Below, one piece after another: positions 6,001 through 12,836 of a DNA stretch of 14,187 bases. The notes beneath the pieces were generated by a model. It was not told the origin of the DNA and made no database searches. It worked only from the letters and a program-made list of their open reading frames with translations. A program made the position numbers and the translations under genes. This DNA comes from Hydrogenothermaceae bacterium (lineage in GTDB: Bacteria; Aquificota; Aquificia; Aquificales; Hydrogenothermaceae): assembly GCA_015490675.1 (NCBI GenBank), contig WFXI01000146.1, forward strand, positions 1 to 14,187, written 5' to 3'. Each line of letters begins with the position of its first letter. Position 1 is the stretch's first letter.

Positions 6001-6678
6001 AACGCTCAAAAAGGTCGGGACAGTGCAGGCTTGGTTATTTAGATGATGATAATCAAGCTCAAATGCTGTCGCAATGCCCTTAAGAAATCGGGACAGTTCG
6101 AGAGTGAAAAGAAAAATTTTAAAATCCCAAAAAATTTATAAGTCGCAATGCCCTTAAGAAATCGGGACAGTTCGAGTACCTGAGGATTATTATTTCCAAT
6201 CCACCGAAGAGGTGGAGTCGCAATGCCCTTAAGAAATCGGGACAGTTCGAGAAAATTATAGAAAACTTTAAAAATAAAAATGAAAGTCGCAATGCCCTTA
6301 AGAAATCGGGACAGTTCGAGATTTAAAGGGAGGTATAGTTATGAATAAATACAGGAGTCGCAATGCCCTTAAGAAATCGGGACAGTTCGAGCTACTATAA
6401 AAAGTAAATTCGACCTCCATGGGGAGGTGTCGCAATGCCCTTAAGAAATCGGGACAGTTCGAGGGGATCCGTGTAGTAAAAGTCAAAGGGGAGGAAATTA
6501 GTCGCAATGCCCTTAAGAAATCGGGACAGTTCGAGAAAATTATAGAAAACTTTAAAAATAAAAATGAAAGTCGCAATGCCCTTAAGAAATCGGGACAGTT
6601 CGAGTTTTACAGACTGCTGTATGTCCCGACACCTGACCAAAAAGTCGCAATGCCCTTAAGAAATCGGGACAGTTCGAG
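6001..6678 (-). CRISPR. CRISPR array D: 10 repeats, 9 spacers (main array next to cas genes)
   Basis: Nine identical 35-nt repeats start at 6068, 6142, 6217, 6286, 6357, 6429, 6501, 6570 and 6644. A degenerate tenth lies at about 6001-6029. On the plus strand the repeat begins GTCGCAATGCCCTTAAGAAA and ends TCGGGACAGTTCGAG (subfamily 2). Spacers are 34-40 nt. The fourth (6252-6285) and eighth (6536-6569) are identical. The degenerate left repeat marks the old end, and the leader is on the right. Minus-strand transcription gives crRNAs with the handle ATTGCGAC. The uniform repeats and adjacent cas operon indicate the active array. The repeat can form only a short stem (CCC with GGG around TTCTTAA). 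Confidence 0.97.
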
Positions 6679-6972
6679 AGACCCCTGCAAGTCCTTGATA
6701 TAAGCCGTATTCAAAATGTCAAGTAGCCTATATTCTTATACAAATTAACCTCGATTATTTTTAAATTAGCATAAATAAACCCTCCTGTCAACAAAAAATT
6801 GCAATCCTTATTTTAAGCAGATTAGAGAGCATTTTCCCTTTAAAAACCACCTAAAAACCCTTCTATATTCTTATACAAATCAAGCTCCAAAATCCGCAAA
6901 CCATTGATATAAAACCCTCCCAAAGATTTTTAATTTTCCTGAAAATTTTATAATGGTATTGTCAGATTTTTT
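6679..6972 (-). promoter_or_regulatory. CRISPR leader D (diverged)
   Basis: This is the same type of leader as A-C. The CTTGA/TCAAG inverted repeat keeps its position (6694-6698 and 6719-6723). Recognisable blocks include CAATCCTTATTTTAAGCAG, CCGCAAACCATTGATAT and the tail AATGGTATTGTCAGATTT. The middle differs. The TTGCAC/TATAAT promoter of leaders A-C is not conserved. An 18-nt sequence, CTATATTCTTATACAAAT, occurs twice instead (6728-6745 and 6863-6880) and gives a TATAAG -10-like element on the minus strand. Its far end runs directly into the rightward cas promoter, so array and cas operon are divergent. Confidence 0.85.
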
Positions 6973-6975
6973 CTA

Positions 6976-7003
6976 TTGAATTTTTATTTCGAACTTTTAT
7001 AAT
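6976..7003 (+). promoter_or_regulatory. Promoter of the cas2-cas1-cas2 operon
   Basis: TTGAAT (6976-6981) and TATAAT (6998-7003) are 16 nt apart, giving a start near 7010. A second TATAAT at 7027-7032 would start transcription about 3 nt before the first cas2 ATG, but it has no good -35. No strong Shine-Dalgarno sequence precedes the ATG (7042), which fits a near-leaderless message from the second site. Confidence 0.6.
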
Positions 7004-7041
7004 TTAAATAAAGTAAGGCAATAAAATATAATCGTAGAAAT

Positions 7042-7305
7042 ATGAAATATTTAATTGCTTATGATGTTTCTGATGATAAAAGAAGAAGAAAACTCTTTAA
7101 GCTTTTAAAAGGTTATGGATATAACATTCAAAAAAGTGTTTTTGAAGTTCCAGTAAATGACCAGAAAATAATAAAAAAACTCAAGGATGAGATAGAGAAG
7201 ATTGTAGAAAAAGAGCACGATTTAGTTTACATATTTCCCTATTATAAGGAGCCTATTACAAATAAAGAATATAAAGATTTCTTCCAAAGGGGATATTCAT
7301 TTTGA
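7042..7305 (+). CDS. cas2: Cas2 (first copy), CRISPR adaptation
   Basis: This 87-aa protein has the Cas2 ferredoxin-like fold: MKYLIAYDVSDDKRRRKLFK carries the conserved D8, and YGYNIQKSVFEV is the typical second-strand motif. Cas2 dimerises between two Cas1 dimers to form the integrase that inserts new spacers at the leader end. The C-terminus (YIFPYYKEPITNKEYKDFFQ) differs from that of the downstream copy. It is the first gene of a three-gene operon, and its stop overlaps the TTG start of cas1. The start codon is the ATG at 7042. No frameshift or missing key residue is seen. Confidence 0.92.
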   Translation: MKYLIAYDVSDDKRRRKLFKLLKGYGYNIQKSVFEVPVNDQKIIKKLKDEIEKIVEKEHDLVYIFPYYKEPITNKEYKDFFQRGYSF

Positions 7306-8186
7306 GGCAAAATTATTTTATTTCTACACAGGGAGCTACCGTTAAAAGGAAAGATAACCAGATAGTAATCTATTTTAAAAATGAAAAGCTTGGTGAAATT
7401 CCTGTAAACCTAATTGATAATCTTTTCATATTTGGAAATATACATTTATCGATTAATGCCATAAATTTCATGTTAGCACATGATATTGATATATTTTTGT
7501 CCACTTTAGGAGGAAAATTAAGAGGATTGATTACTAAATTTTATCTGAAAAGTGATTATAAAGTTAGATTAAAACAGTACAGCGCCTTCAATAACAGTCA
7601 GAAAAAATCAAAAATTACTAAATTTATAGTTTTTAATAAAATTCAACAGATTGAAAAATACAGCGATTTAGATTTAACATCCTTAAAAGAGAAACTACTT
7701 AGAGTAACAACTTATAATGAGGTTTTAGGTATAGAAGGAAGGGCTTCAGCTTTATTTTTTGAAGATTTTAAACGAAAACTGATGAATAAATACGGATTCA
7801 AGGAAAGAAAATATTATCCTTCTCCTGATCCGGTTAACACTATTTTGAGTTTGGTTTATACCCTTTATCACAATGTTTTATTCTCCATAATAACCTCAAA
7901 AGGATTTGATCCTTACATTGGATTTTTGCATAGAAAGAGGGGTTCTCACTCTGCTTTTGTTTCAGACATTATAGAGTATTCAAGACCTGCACTAACTATT
8001 TACGTTCTTAATTTATTTAATAGCGGATTTTTTAAATGGGATGATTTTAAGAAGGGAAAGGGCTATTCTTTAAAATCAGAAAAATCAAAACAGTTCTTTC
8101 AAAAAGTAAATGAGGATGTTTTAAAAAATTCAAAATATTTAAATGATACTCAAATATTTTTAAATCAATTGGAAAGTATGTTATGA
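7302..8186 (+). CDS. cas1: Cas1 integrase, CRISPR adaptation
   Basis: This 294-aa Cas1 is the metal-dependent DNA integrase of spacer acquisition. The catalytic residues are visible: E145 in LGIEGRAS, H210 in DPYIGFLHRKRGS, and D222 in SAFVSDIIEYSRP with E225 after it. They correspond to the E/H/D triad of E. coli Cas1 at almost the same positions. The N-terminal beta domain (residues 1-75) and C-terminal helical domain have normal length. No reverse transcriptase or Cas4 domain is fused. The TTG start at 7302 overlaps the cas2 stop by 3 nt and has AAAGGGG about 10 nt upstream. The segment GSHSAFVSD departs from the common GRPSLALD form. The 3' end overlaps the second cas2 (ATGA). Confidence 0.95.
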   Translation: MRQNYFISTQGATVKRKDNQIVIYFKNEKLGEIPVNLIDNLFIFGNIHLSINAINFMLAHDIDIFLSTLGGKLRGLITKFYLKSDYKVRLKQYSAFNNSQKKSKITKFIVFNKIQQIEKYSDLDLTSLKEKLLRVTTYNEVLGIEGRASALFFEDFKRKLMNKYGFKERKYYPSPDPVNTILSLVYTLYHNVLFSIITSKGFDPYIGFLHRKRGSHSAFVSDIIEYSRPALTIYVLNLFNSGFFKWDDFKKGKGYSLKSEKSKQFFQKVNEDVLKNSKYLNDTQIFLNQLESML

Positions 8187-8440
8187 GATTTGTTATATGC
8201 TATGACATATCAAATCCAAAAGTTTGGAGAAAAGTTTATAAAATCTTAAAACTCTATGGGATAAGAACTCAATTCAGTGTTTTTGAGACAACTCTGCCAG
8301 AGAAAACAGTGAAAGAAATTGTACAAGAAACAGAAAAGGTTTTAGAAGAAGGAGACAAGGTCTTTGCTTTTTATGTGAAAGACCATAGGGAAATAATTAG
8401 GATAGGTGGAGAAGATTTGCTGAAAAATAATGTATTTTAA
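8183..8440 (+). CDS. cas2: Cas2 (second copy), CRISPR adaptation
   Basis: This is an 85-aa second Cas2 with MRFVICYDISNPKVWRKVYK (D8 kept) and YGIRTQFSVFET. It is clearly related to the first copy in the N-terminal half but different in the C-terminal half. Here DKVFAFYVKDHREIIRIGGE includes the IIRIG strand usual in Cas2. Both copies look intact, so this is not a pseudogene pair. The ATG overlaps the cas1 stop, and GGAAAG lies about 9 nt upstream. It could form homodimers or a mixed dimer with the first Cas2. Which one pairs with Cas1 cannot be told from sequence. Confidence 0.92.
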   Translation: MRFVICYDISNPKVWRKVYKILKLYGIRTQFSVFETTLPEKTVKEIVQETEKVLEEGDKVFAFYVKDHREIIRIGGEDLLKNNVF

Positions 8441-8469
8441 AGCTGTCAGAGGCTACCATCTGTTTTAAA

Positions 8470-8483
8470 TTAGATTTATCTAA
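8470..8483. terminator. Small palindrome between convergent cas and radA genes
   Basis: TTAGAT-TT-ATCTAA (8470-8483) is a perfect but short AT-rich palindrome in the 82-nt gap where the cas operon and radA meet tail-to-tail. A bidirectional terminator is expected here, but the 2-nt loop and lack of a T run make this only a weak candidate. Confidence 0.2.
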
Positions 8484-8522
8484 CGTAAGATTTGCACTAA
8501 AATGTCGTTGCCAAATTTTAAC

Positions 8523-9863
8523 TTATCGCCTCAAAATATCTATAGCATCTTTTATATATCTGACCGGAATCACTCCTTCCTCTAAAACTTCTGAGTTGTA
8601 AGGAATCAGTATTTTATTTAGTCCGAATTTCTTTGCCTCTTTAATTCTCTGCTCGGTATAGTGAACAGACCTTACTTCTCCTGCGAGACCAAGTTCGCCA
8701 AAGGCAGCCATCTGACTGTCAACCGGCGTGTTGTAAAAAGACGATACAATTGCAAGGGCGACTGCAAGGTCAACAGCCGGCTCTTTTATAAACATACCGC
8801 CGACAATATTTACAAAAACATCCCTGTCCTTCAGGAAGATATTCCCCTCTTTTTCAAGAACTGCAAGGATGATTGAAAGCCTGTTTATATCTATTCCCTG
8901 AGCTCTCCTCTGCGGAACAGCATATACGGTTTTTGATACAAGTGCCTGAACCTCAACAAGAACAGGTTTAGAACCTTCAGTAAAAGGAAATATAATGCTC
9001 CCGGGTTTCCCTTCCGGTCTTTCGGATATAAAGAAAGATGAAGGGTCTTTTACCTCTTCAAGTCCCCTGTCCTTCATAGAAAAAACGGCTATCTCACCTG
9101 CAGCTCCGAAACGATTCTTTATGATTTTTAAAACTCTGTAAGAATGTCCCCTCTCACCTTCAAAATGTGCAACAGTATCTACTATGTGTTCTAAAACCTT
9201 TGGTCCGGCTATACTTCCTTCCTTTGTAACCTGTCCGATTATGATTGTTGAGATGTTTTTCCTCTTTGCAATCTCTGTTATCTTTGCACTTACTTCCCTT
9301 ACCTGTGATACAGAACCGGCAGCAGACTCAAGCTCCGATGAGTAAACAGTCTGAACAGAATCAAGGACAAGAAAATCAGGATTTTCATCTTCTATAGCGT
9401 TTACTATCGTCTCAAGATTCGTTTCAGACATTATAAGGAGGTTGTCGTTTAAAGCACCTATTCTCTCTCCTCTTATATAAACCTGATGAGCAGATTCCTC
9501 TCCTGTCACATAGAGAACCTTTCTGTTCCTTGCTATGTTTGATGCAACCTGAAGAAGAAGAGTTGACTTTCCGATTCCGGGCTCACCTGAGAGAAGAATT
9601 ACCTGTCCCGTTACAATACCTCCTCCAAGTGCTTCATCCAGAGATGGAATTTCAGTTGATATTCTCTCGTAGTGCTTTTCCTCTTTTGCCGATGTTATTG
9701 GTTTAGGTCTGTTTCCTGTCGTTATGTTTGTCCTTGTCTTTGAATAAACGGGTTTTTCCTCTACTATTGTGTTCCACTGTCCGCATGATATACATCTTCC
9801 AGTCCATGAAGGATAATTGGCACCACACTCCGTACATACAAATACCGTTTTAACCTTTTTCAA
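8523..9863 (-). CDS. radA: RadA (Sms), DNA recombination and repair ATPase
   Basis: This 446-aa protein has the standard RadA layout: a C4 zinc finger (C10, C13, C24, C27), a RecA-like core with Walker A GEPGIGKST (93-101), a Walker B strand LVLD (165-168), and the RadA-specific KNRFG motif (249-253). A C-terminal Lon-protease-like domain (about 290-446) follows. RadA is a ring-shaped helicase that drives branch migration during recombination. The start is TTG at 9863, since no ATG precedes the zinc finger. AGGT lies about 8 nt upstream. It is convergent with the cas operon and marks the change from the island to backbone DNA. Confidence 0.97.
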   Translation of the reverse strand: MKKVKTVFVCTECGANYPSWTGRCISCGQWNTIVEEKPVYSKTRTNITTGNRPKPITSAKEEKHYERISTEIPSLDEALGGGIVTGQVILLSGEPGIGKSTLLLQVASNIARNRKVLYVTGEESAHQVYIRGERIGALNDNLLIMSETNLETIVNAIEDENPDFLVLDSVQTVYSSELESAAGSVSQVREVSAKITEIAKRKNISTIIIGQVTKEGSIAGPKVLEHIVDTVAHFEGERGHSYRVLKIIKNRFGAAGEIAVFSMKDRGLEEVKDPSSFFISERPEGKPGSIIFPFTEGSKPVLVEVQALVSKTVYAVPQRRAQGIDINRLSIILAVLEKEGNIFLKDRDVFVNIVGGMFIKEPAVDLAVALAIVSSFYNTPVDSQMAAFGELGLAGEVRSVHYTEQRIKEAKKFGLNKILIPYNSEVLEEGVIPVRYIKDAIDILRR

Positions 9864-9884
9864 TCTCCGTTACCTGTATTATGA

Positions 9885-9911
9885 TTTTTAGAAAATCTAT
9901 TTATCTAAAAA
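9885..9911. repeat. AT-rich inverted repeat upstream of radA
   Basis: TTTTTAGA (9885-9892) and TCTAAAAA (9904-9911) form a perfect 8-bp inverted repeat with an 11-nt loop, between the small membrane gene and radA. It may be a weak terminator or a regulatory site. The stem has little GC. Confidence 0.3.
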
Positions 9912-9912
9912 T

Positions 9913-10020
9913 TTATTTCAACCTGGGTTTTTTTATCTTTTCCTTCAAATCCTTAGGTGAAAAAACAGCAAAGAGAAGAAACAGTATAAGAGTTATCAGA
10001 TAAAGGAGAAGTCTTATCAT
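9913..10020 (-). CDS. 35-aa single-pass membrane protein
   Basis: The gene starts at an ATG (10018-10020) with GAGGTAG about 7 nt upstream. It lies 9 nt after the stop of the ATP-grasp gene on the same strand. The product begins with a hydrophobic helix, MIRLLLYLITLILFLLFAVF, and ends in a basic tail (KDLKEKIKKPRLK), so it probably sits in the membrane with the tail in the cytoplasm. Spacing and ribosome binding site make it a likely last member of the upstream operon. No family is recognised. Confidence 0.5.
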   Translation of the reverse strand: MIRLLLYLITLILFLLFAVFSPKDLKEKIKKPRLK

Positions 10021-10029
10021 TATGCTACC

Positions 10030-11076
10030 TCATATAATGTTAATTTCCCTGTTTGAGAAGTTCCCATGGTAAAGCCTTTTATACCACACTTTCCTCTCTA
10101 AGGTTTTGACAATATAGGGAGAAAAATCTACACCTTCAAGTAACATGACCTTGTCTATTCCTCCCGGGCTAAAAACATTTACCTCTAACAACTTATCCTC
10201 GACTATATCCAGCCCTGCAAAGAATATTCCATCCTGAATCAGCTTCGGGCTTACGATTTCTGCTATTTTTACTATCTCTTCGTTTATTTCTGCCTTTTTA
10301 TAAATACCGCCGGCGTGAATGTTTGTTCTTATAGTTCCTTCTTTCGGAACTCTTCTGAATGCTGCATAGACACCGTCAAGTTCAAGTATCCTTCCATTTA
10401 ACATAAAAAGCCTCGTATCCCCGTTTTTTATCTCCGATATAAACTCCTGTGCAACAACATATCCGTGTTCTAAAACTGTATCAATAAGCTGGTCTAAATT
10501 TGGTAAATCCTCAGGAGTGACTAAAAAAACATTTCTGCCCTGAGAACCTACAGAAGGTTTTATTATTATCATTCTGTTATGTTCCTCGTAGAACTGTTTA
10601 ATCTTTTCCCTGTCTCTTGTTATAAGAGTCTTTGGTCTTATAGACTCAGGGAATGTCTGAAAGTAAAGCTTGTTTATCGACTTAGATAGTCCATCAGGGT
10701 CGTTTAAAACGATAATCCCTCTTTTTACAGCAAGTCTTCCGAATATTATTCCGGCATACTGAGCCCATGGTCTTGACTTTTCATCTTCAGCAGGGTCGTT
10801 TCTTAAGAAGATTATATCAACATCTTCAGCGTTTAATTCTTCCTCCATATATCCATCTTCCTGAAGGTCAGACAGGTATTTCTTTGTTGTAAGATAGTTC
10901 CAGCTTTTAACCCTTCTTCCTCTTATTAGAAGCCTTTCATCAGTTGTGTAAGAAAAATCAGCAACTCCTGTGAACCAGACATCGTGTCCCATGTTAGTTG
11001 CTGCCATGGCTATATGAACGGTTGTGTTTGTATCTTTCTCGGTCATAACGTCGTTTACAACCATTACAAGCTTCAT
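10030..11076 (-). CDS. Glutathione-synthase-like ATP-grasp ligase
   Basis: This 348-aa ATP-grasp enzyme resembles glutathione synthetase (GshB). It has an N-terminal Rossmann-like domain, NDPDGLSKSINK (125-136), an ATP-binding strand IIIKPSVGSQGRNVF (170-184), VAQEFI (208-213), RTNIHAGG (250-257), and metal ligands D290, E298 and N300 in AGLDIVEDKLLEVNVFSPGG. It should join a carboxylate to an amine, amino acid or peptide using ATP. AAAGGAG precedes the ATG, which overlaps the DUF1704 gene stop by 4 nt. Co-occurrence with an N-formylglutamate amidohydrolase-like and a QEGLA protein suggests a shared small-peptide pathway rather than plain glutathione synthesis. The true substrate is unknown. 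Confidence 0.85.
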   Translation of the reverse strand: MKLVMVVNDVMTEKDTNTTVHIAMAATNMGHDVWFTGVADFSYTTDERLLIRGRRVKSWNYLTTKKYLSDLQEDGYMEEELNAEDVDIIFLRNDPAEDEKSRPWAQYAGIIFGRLAVKRGIIVLNDPDGLSKSINKLYFQTFPESIRPKTLITRDREKIKQFYEEHNRMIIIKPSVGSQGRNVFLVTPEDLPNLDQLIDTVLEHGYVVAQEFISEIKNGDTRLFMLNGRILELDGVYAAFRRVPKEGTIRTNIHAGGIYKKAEINEEIVKIAEIVSPKLIQDGIFFAGLDIVEDKLLEVNVFSPGGIDKVMLLEGVDFSPYIVKTLERKVWYKRLYHGNFSNREINII

Positions 11077-12836
11077 ATCGATATCTCCTTTATCAAATCA
11101 AACAGGTTAATTCCGGTTTTTATTCTCTTTAACTTCTCTGCAGCAGATTTCAGATACCTTGGAATGAGAACAGGCTTTTTAACAAGTTCCCTGTAAACAA
11201 GCTCCCTTATCATAGGATAGTGGGAAAATGCAAACTTACCACAGTAGAGAAGCTCAATCTCTTCATTTTCTTTTATAAAATCAAGAACTCTCATAAATCC
11301 TCTTAGATAAATAGAGTCTTTAATGAGTCCTCCTCCTCTGAAAACCCTCGCCGTTATCATAAATGCTTCTCTCTCTGAGAATCCATATTCTTGCAACCTG
11401 TGGAAAACCTCAATAAAATCAGCCCTATTTGTAATCATATCTGAAGCAACTACCCTTGCAGAGAGAATCCTCAGTCTGTTAAAGGAAAGACTGTCGGTCA
11501 AAAGCTCAGATAGAACAGCTAAACCTTCCTGCATCTCATCATATCCATCAAGACCGACGTGGAGGAGCCTGAATTTTTGATTCAAACCGTTTACATATGT
11601 AAGAATATGTGTTCCAACTTCATGGTTCAATAGTGAAATGGCTTCTTTTTTAGAAAACGCCGCATATTTGTATATATAAAGATTGCCATCTGATACAATA
11701 GCCTTGGAAACAATATCTTTCCTTACCTTAACTTTTGATTTTATATCAGAATAGAACTGCCTGTAGTAATCAATTTCCTCTTCAGCCATCCTTGCAAGTT
11801 CTTTTGCCGTTATATTTTTTTCCTCTTCTCTTTCTCTGTAATCTGCTTTGAGAATCATCTCAGCATTTTTTAGCGTTTCCTCATCAACTCTTCCGTAGAG
11901 CTGAACAGAACCCCACAGGCACTTCTCACTTCCTCTGTTTTCTATCATGGATAGCTGAATATCAAGTTCATCTCTTTTTCTTTTGAAAATCTCGTAGAGA
12001 ACAGGGTCTTCAACATGTTCAACAGGGATTGAGAATAGTTTCTTCTTCAGATGAGAAACCTCAAAATCTACAGGTCTATAGTGAAATTCGGGCTTCTTCG
12101 TAAATTTTGATTTTTTAAACTCCCTCCAGCAACTTTCAATATTTACAGGGGTGAGAAGCATCAAAAAGTCAAAAGCATCTCCGATTTCCGTGAGTTTCTT
12201 ATCAACGTTCCATACAACCCGGTTGAATATCCTTTTTCCTATCTCAAAGTAGTGGAAAGGTCTGTAAGATGAGTATCTCATTGAAAATGTGTAAAATGCT
12301 TTCTTTGCTGAGACGGTAAAGCCATGATGAATTTTTCTAAACTCGTAGGGATATAAGGATTCTTCATCTTTGTATATAGGTTTTATACTGAGGTTAATCT
12401 GGAAAGCTTTATCTAAGGCTATGAGCTTTTTTATTGGGCTTTTATAAATCTTTACAGAAGGATGCTCCCTGTGAATAGATATCTCTTCAAGTGAGTTTTT
12501 CAGCGTTTCAACAACATCTGTAAGTTCTCCATATCTGTGTGTTTTTATTCCAAAAACTGCCTTCTGTCTCTCCCTTTCTTCAACATTTAAAATGAGCGCT
12601 AACTTGAACCGGTTTATAAGTTCTCTTAAGAGCTCTTCCAGTAACTTTTTTTCTCTGTCTCCAAAACGTTCAAAAATCATATAAGATGGAAATCCCCACA
12701 GGAGTTTTTGTATGTGCATGTCTTGATTTATAGCAACTATGAGAAATGGATAAGGTTTTTCTATGTGTATCTTTACATTCTTTAATCTTCTTATAACAGC
12801 ACTTCCCTTTTTCAGTTTCTCCAGAGTCTTTTTCAT
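11073..12836 (-). CDS. DUF1704 (QEGLA-motif) metallopeptidase-like protein
   Basis: This 587-aa protein carries the two defining motifs of the family named flavohemoglobin expression-modulating QEGLA motif protein: NHEVGTHILTYVNG (residues 404-417), an HExxxH zinc site with H405, E406 and H410, and EMQEGLAVLSE (434-444), where E437 is the likely third ligand. Eukaryotic relatives of DUF1704 (MATCAP) are tyrosine carboxypeptidases, so peptide-tail trimming is plausible here. The N-terminal 250 residues are a separate, poorly known region. It overlaps the gene before it by 4 nt (ATGA) and the ATP-grasp gene after it likewise, so the three form one translationally coupled operon. Confidence 0.88.
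   Translation of the reverse strand: MKKTLEKLKKGSAVIRRLKNVKIHIEKPYPFLIVAINQDMHIQKLLWGFPSYMIFERFGDREKKLLEELLRELINRFKLALILNVEERERQKAVFGIKTHRYGELTDVVETLKNSLEEISIHREHPSVKIYKSPIKKLIALDKAFQINLSIKPIYKDEESLYPYEFRKIHHGFTVSAKKAFYTFSMRYSSYRPFHYFEIGKRIFNRVVWNVDKKLTEIGDAFDFLMLLTPVNIESCWREFKKSKFTKKPEFHYRPVDFEVSHLKKKLFSIPVEHVEDPVLYEIFKRKRDELDIQLSMIENRGSEKCLWGSVQLYGRVDEETLKNAEMILKADYREREEEKNITAKELARMAEEEIDYYRQFYSDIKSKVKVRKDIVSKAIVSDGNLYIYKYAAFSKKEAISLLNHEVGTHILTYVNGLNQKFRLLHVGLDGYDEMQEGLAVLSELLTDSLSFNRLRILSARVVASDMITNRADFIEVFHRLQEYGFSEREAFMITARVFRGGGLIKDSIYLRGFMRVLDFIKENEEIELLYCGKFAFSHYPMIRELVYRELVKKPVLIPRYLKSAAEKLKRIKTGINLFDLIKEISI

Noticed and set aside
6341..6352. Twelve-base match (ATGAATAAATAC) between a spacer and cas1 near 7783-7794, suggesting self-targeting
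   Set aside because: The run is short and AT-rich, does not extend on either side, and is likely chance.
1707..6703. Open frames across arrays A and D with repeated CPDFLRALR or RNALKKSGQFE peptides
   Set aside because: They are translations of the CRISPR repeats. The periodicity is that of the array and no gene signals are present.
7042..8440. Possible effector, Cas6, Cas4 or reverse transcriptase in the cas operon
   Set aside because: The three genes are fully explained by Cas2, Cas1 and Cas2. No further domain or gene fits before radA.
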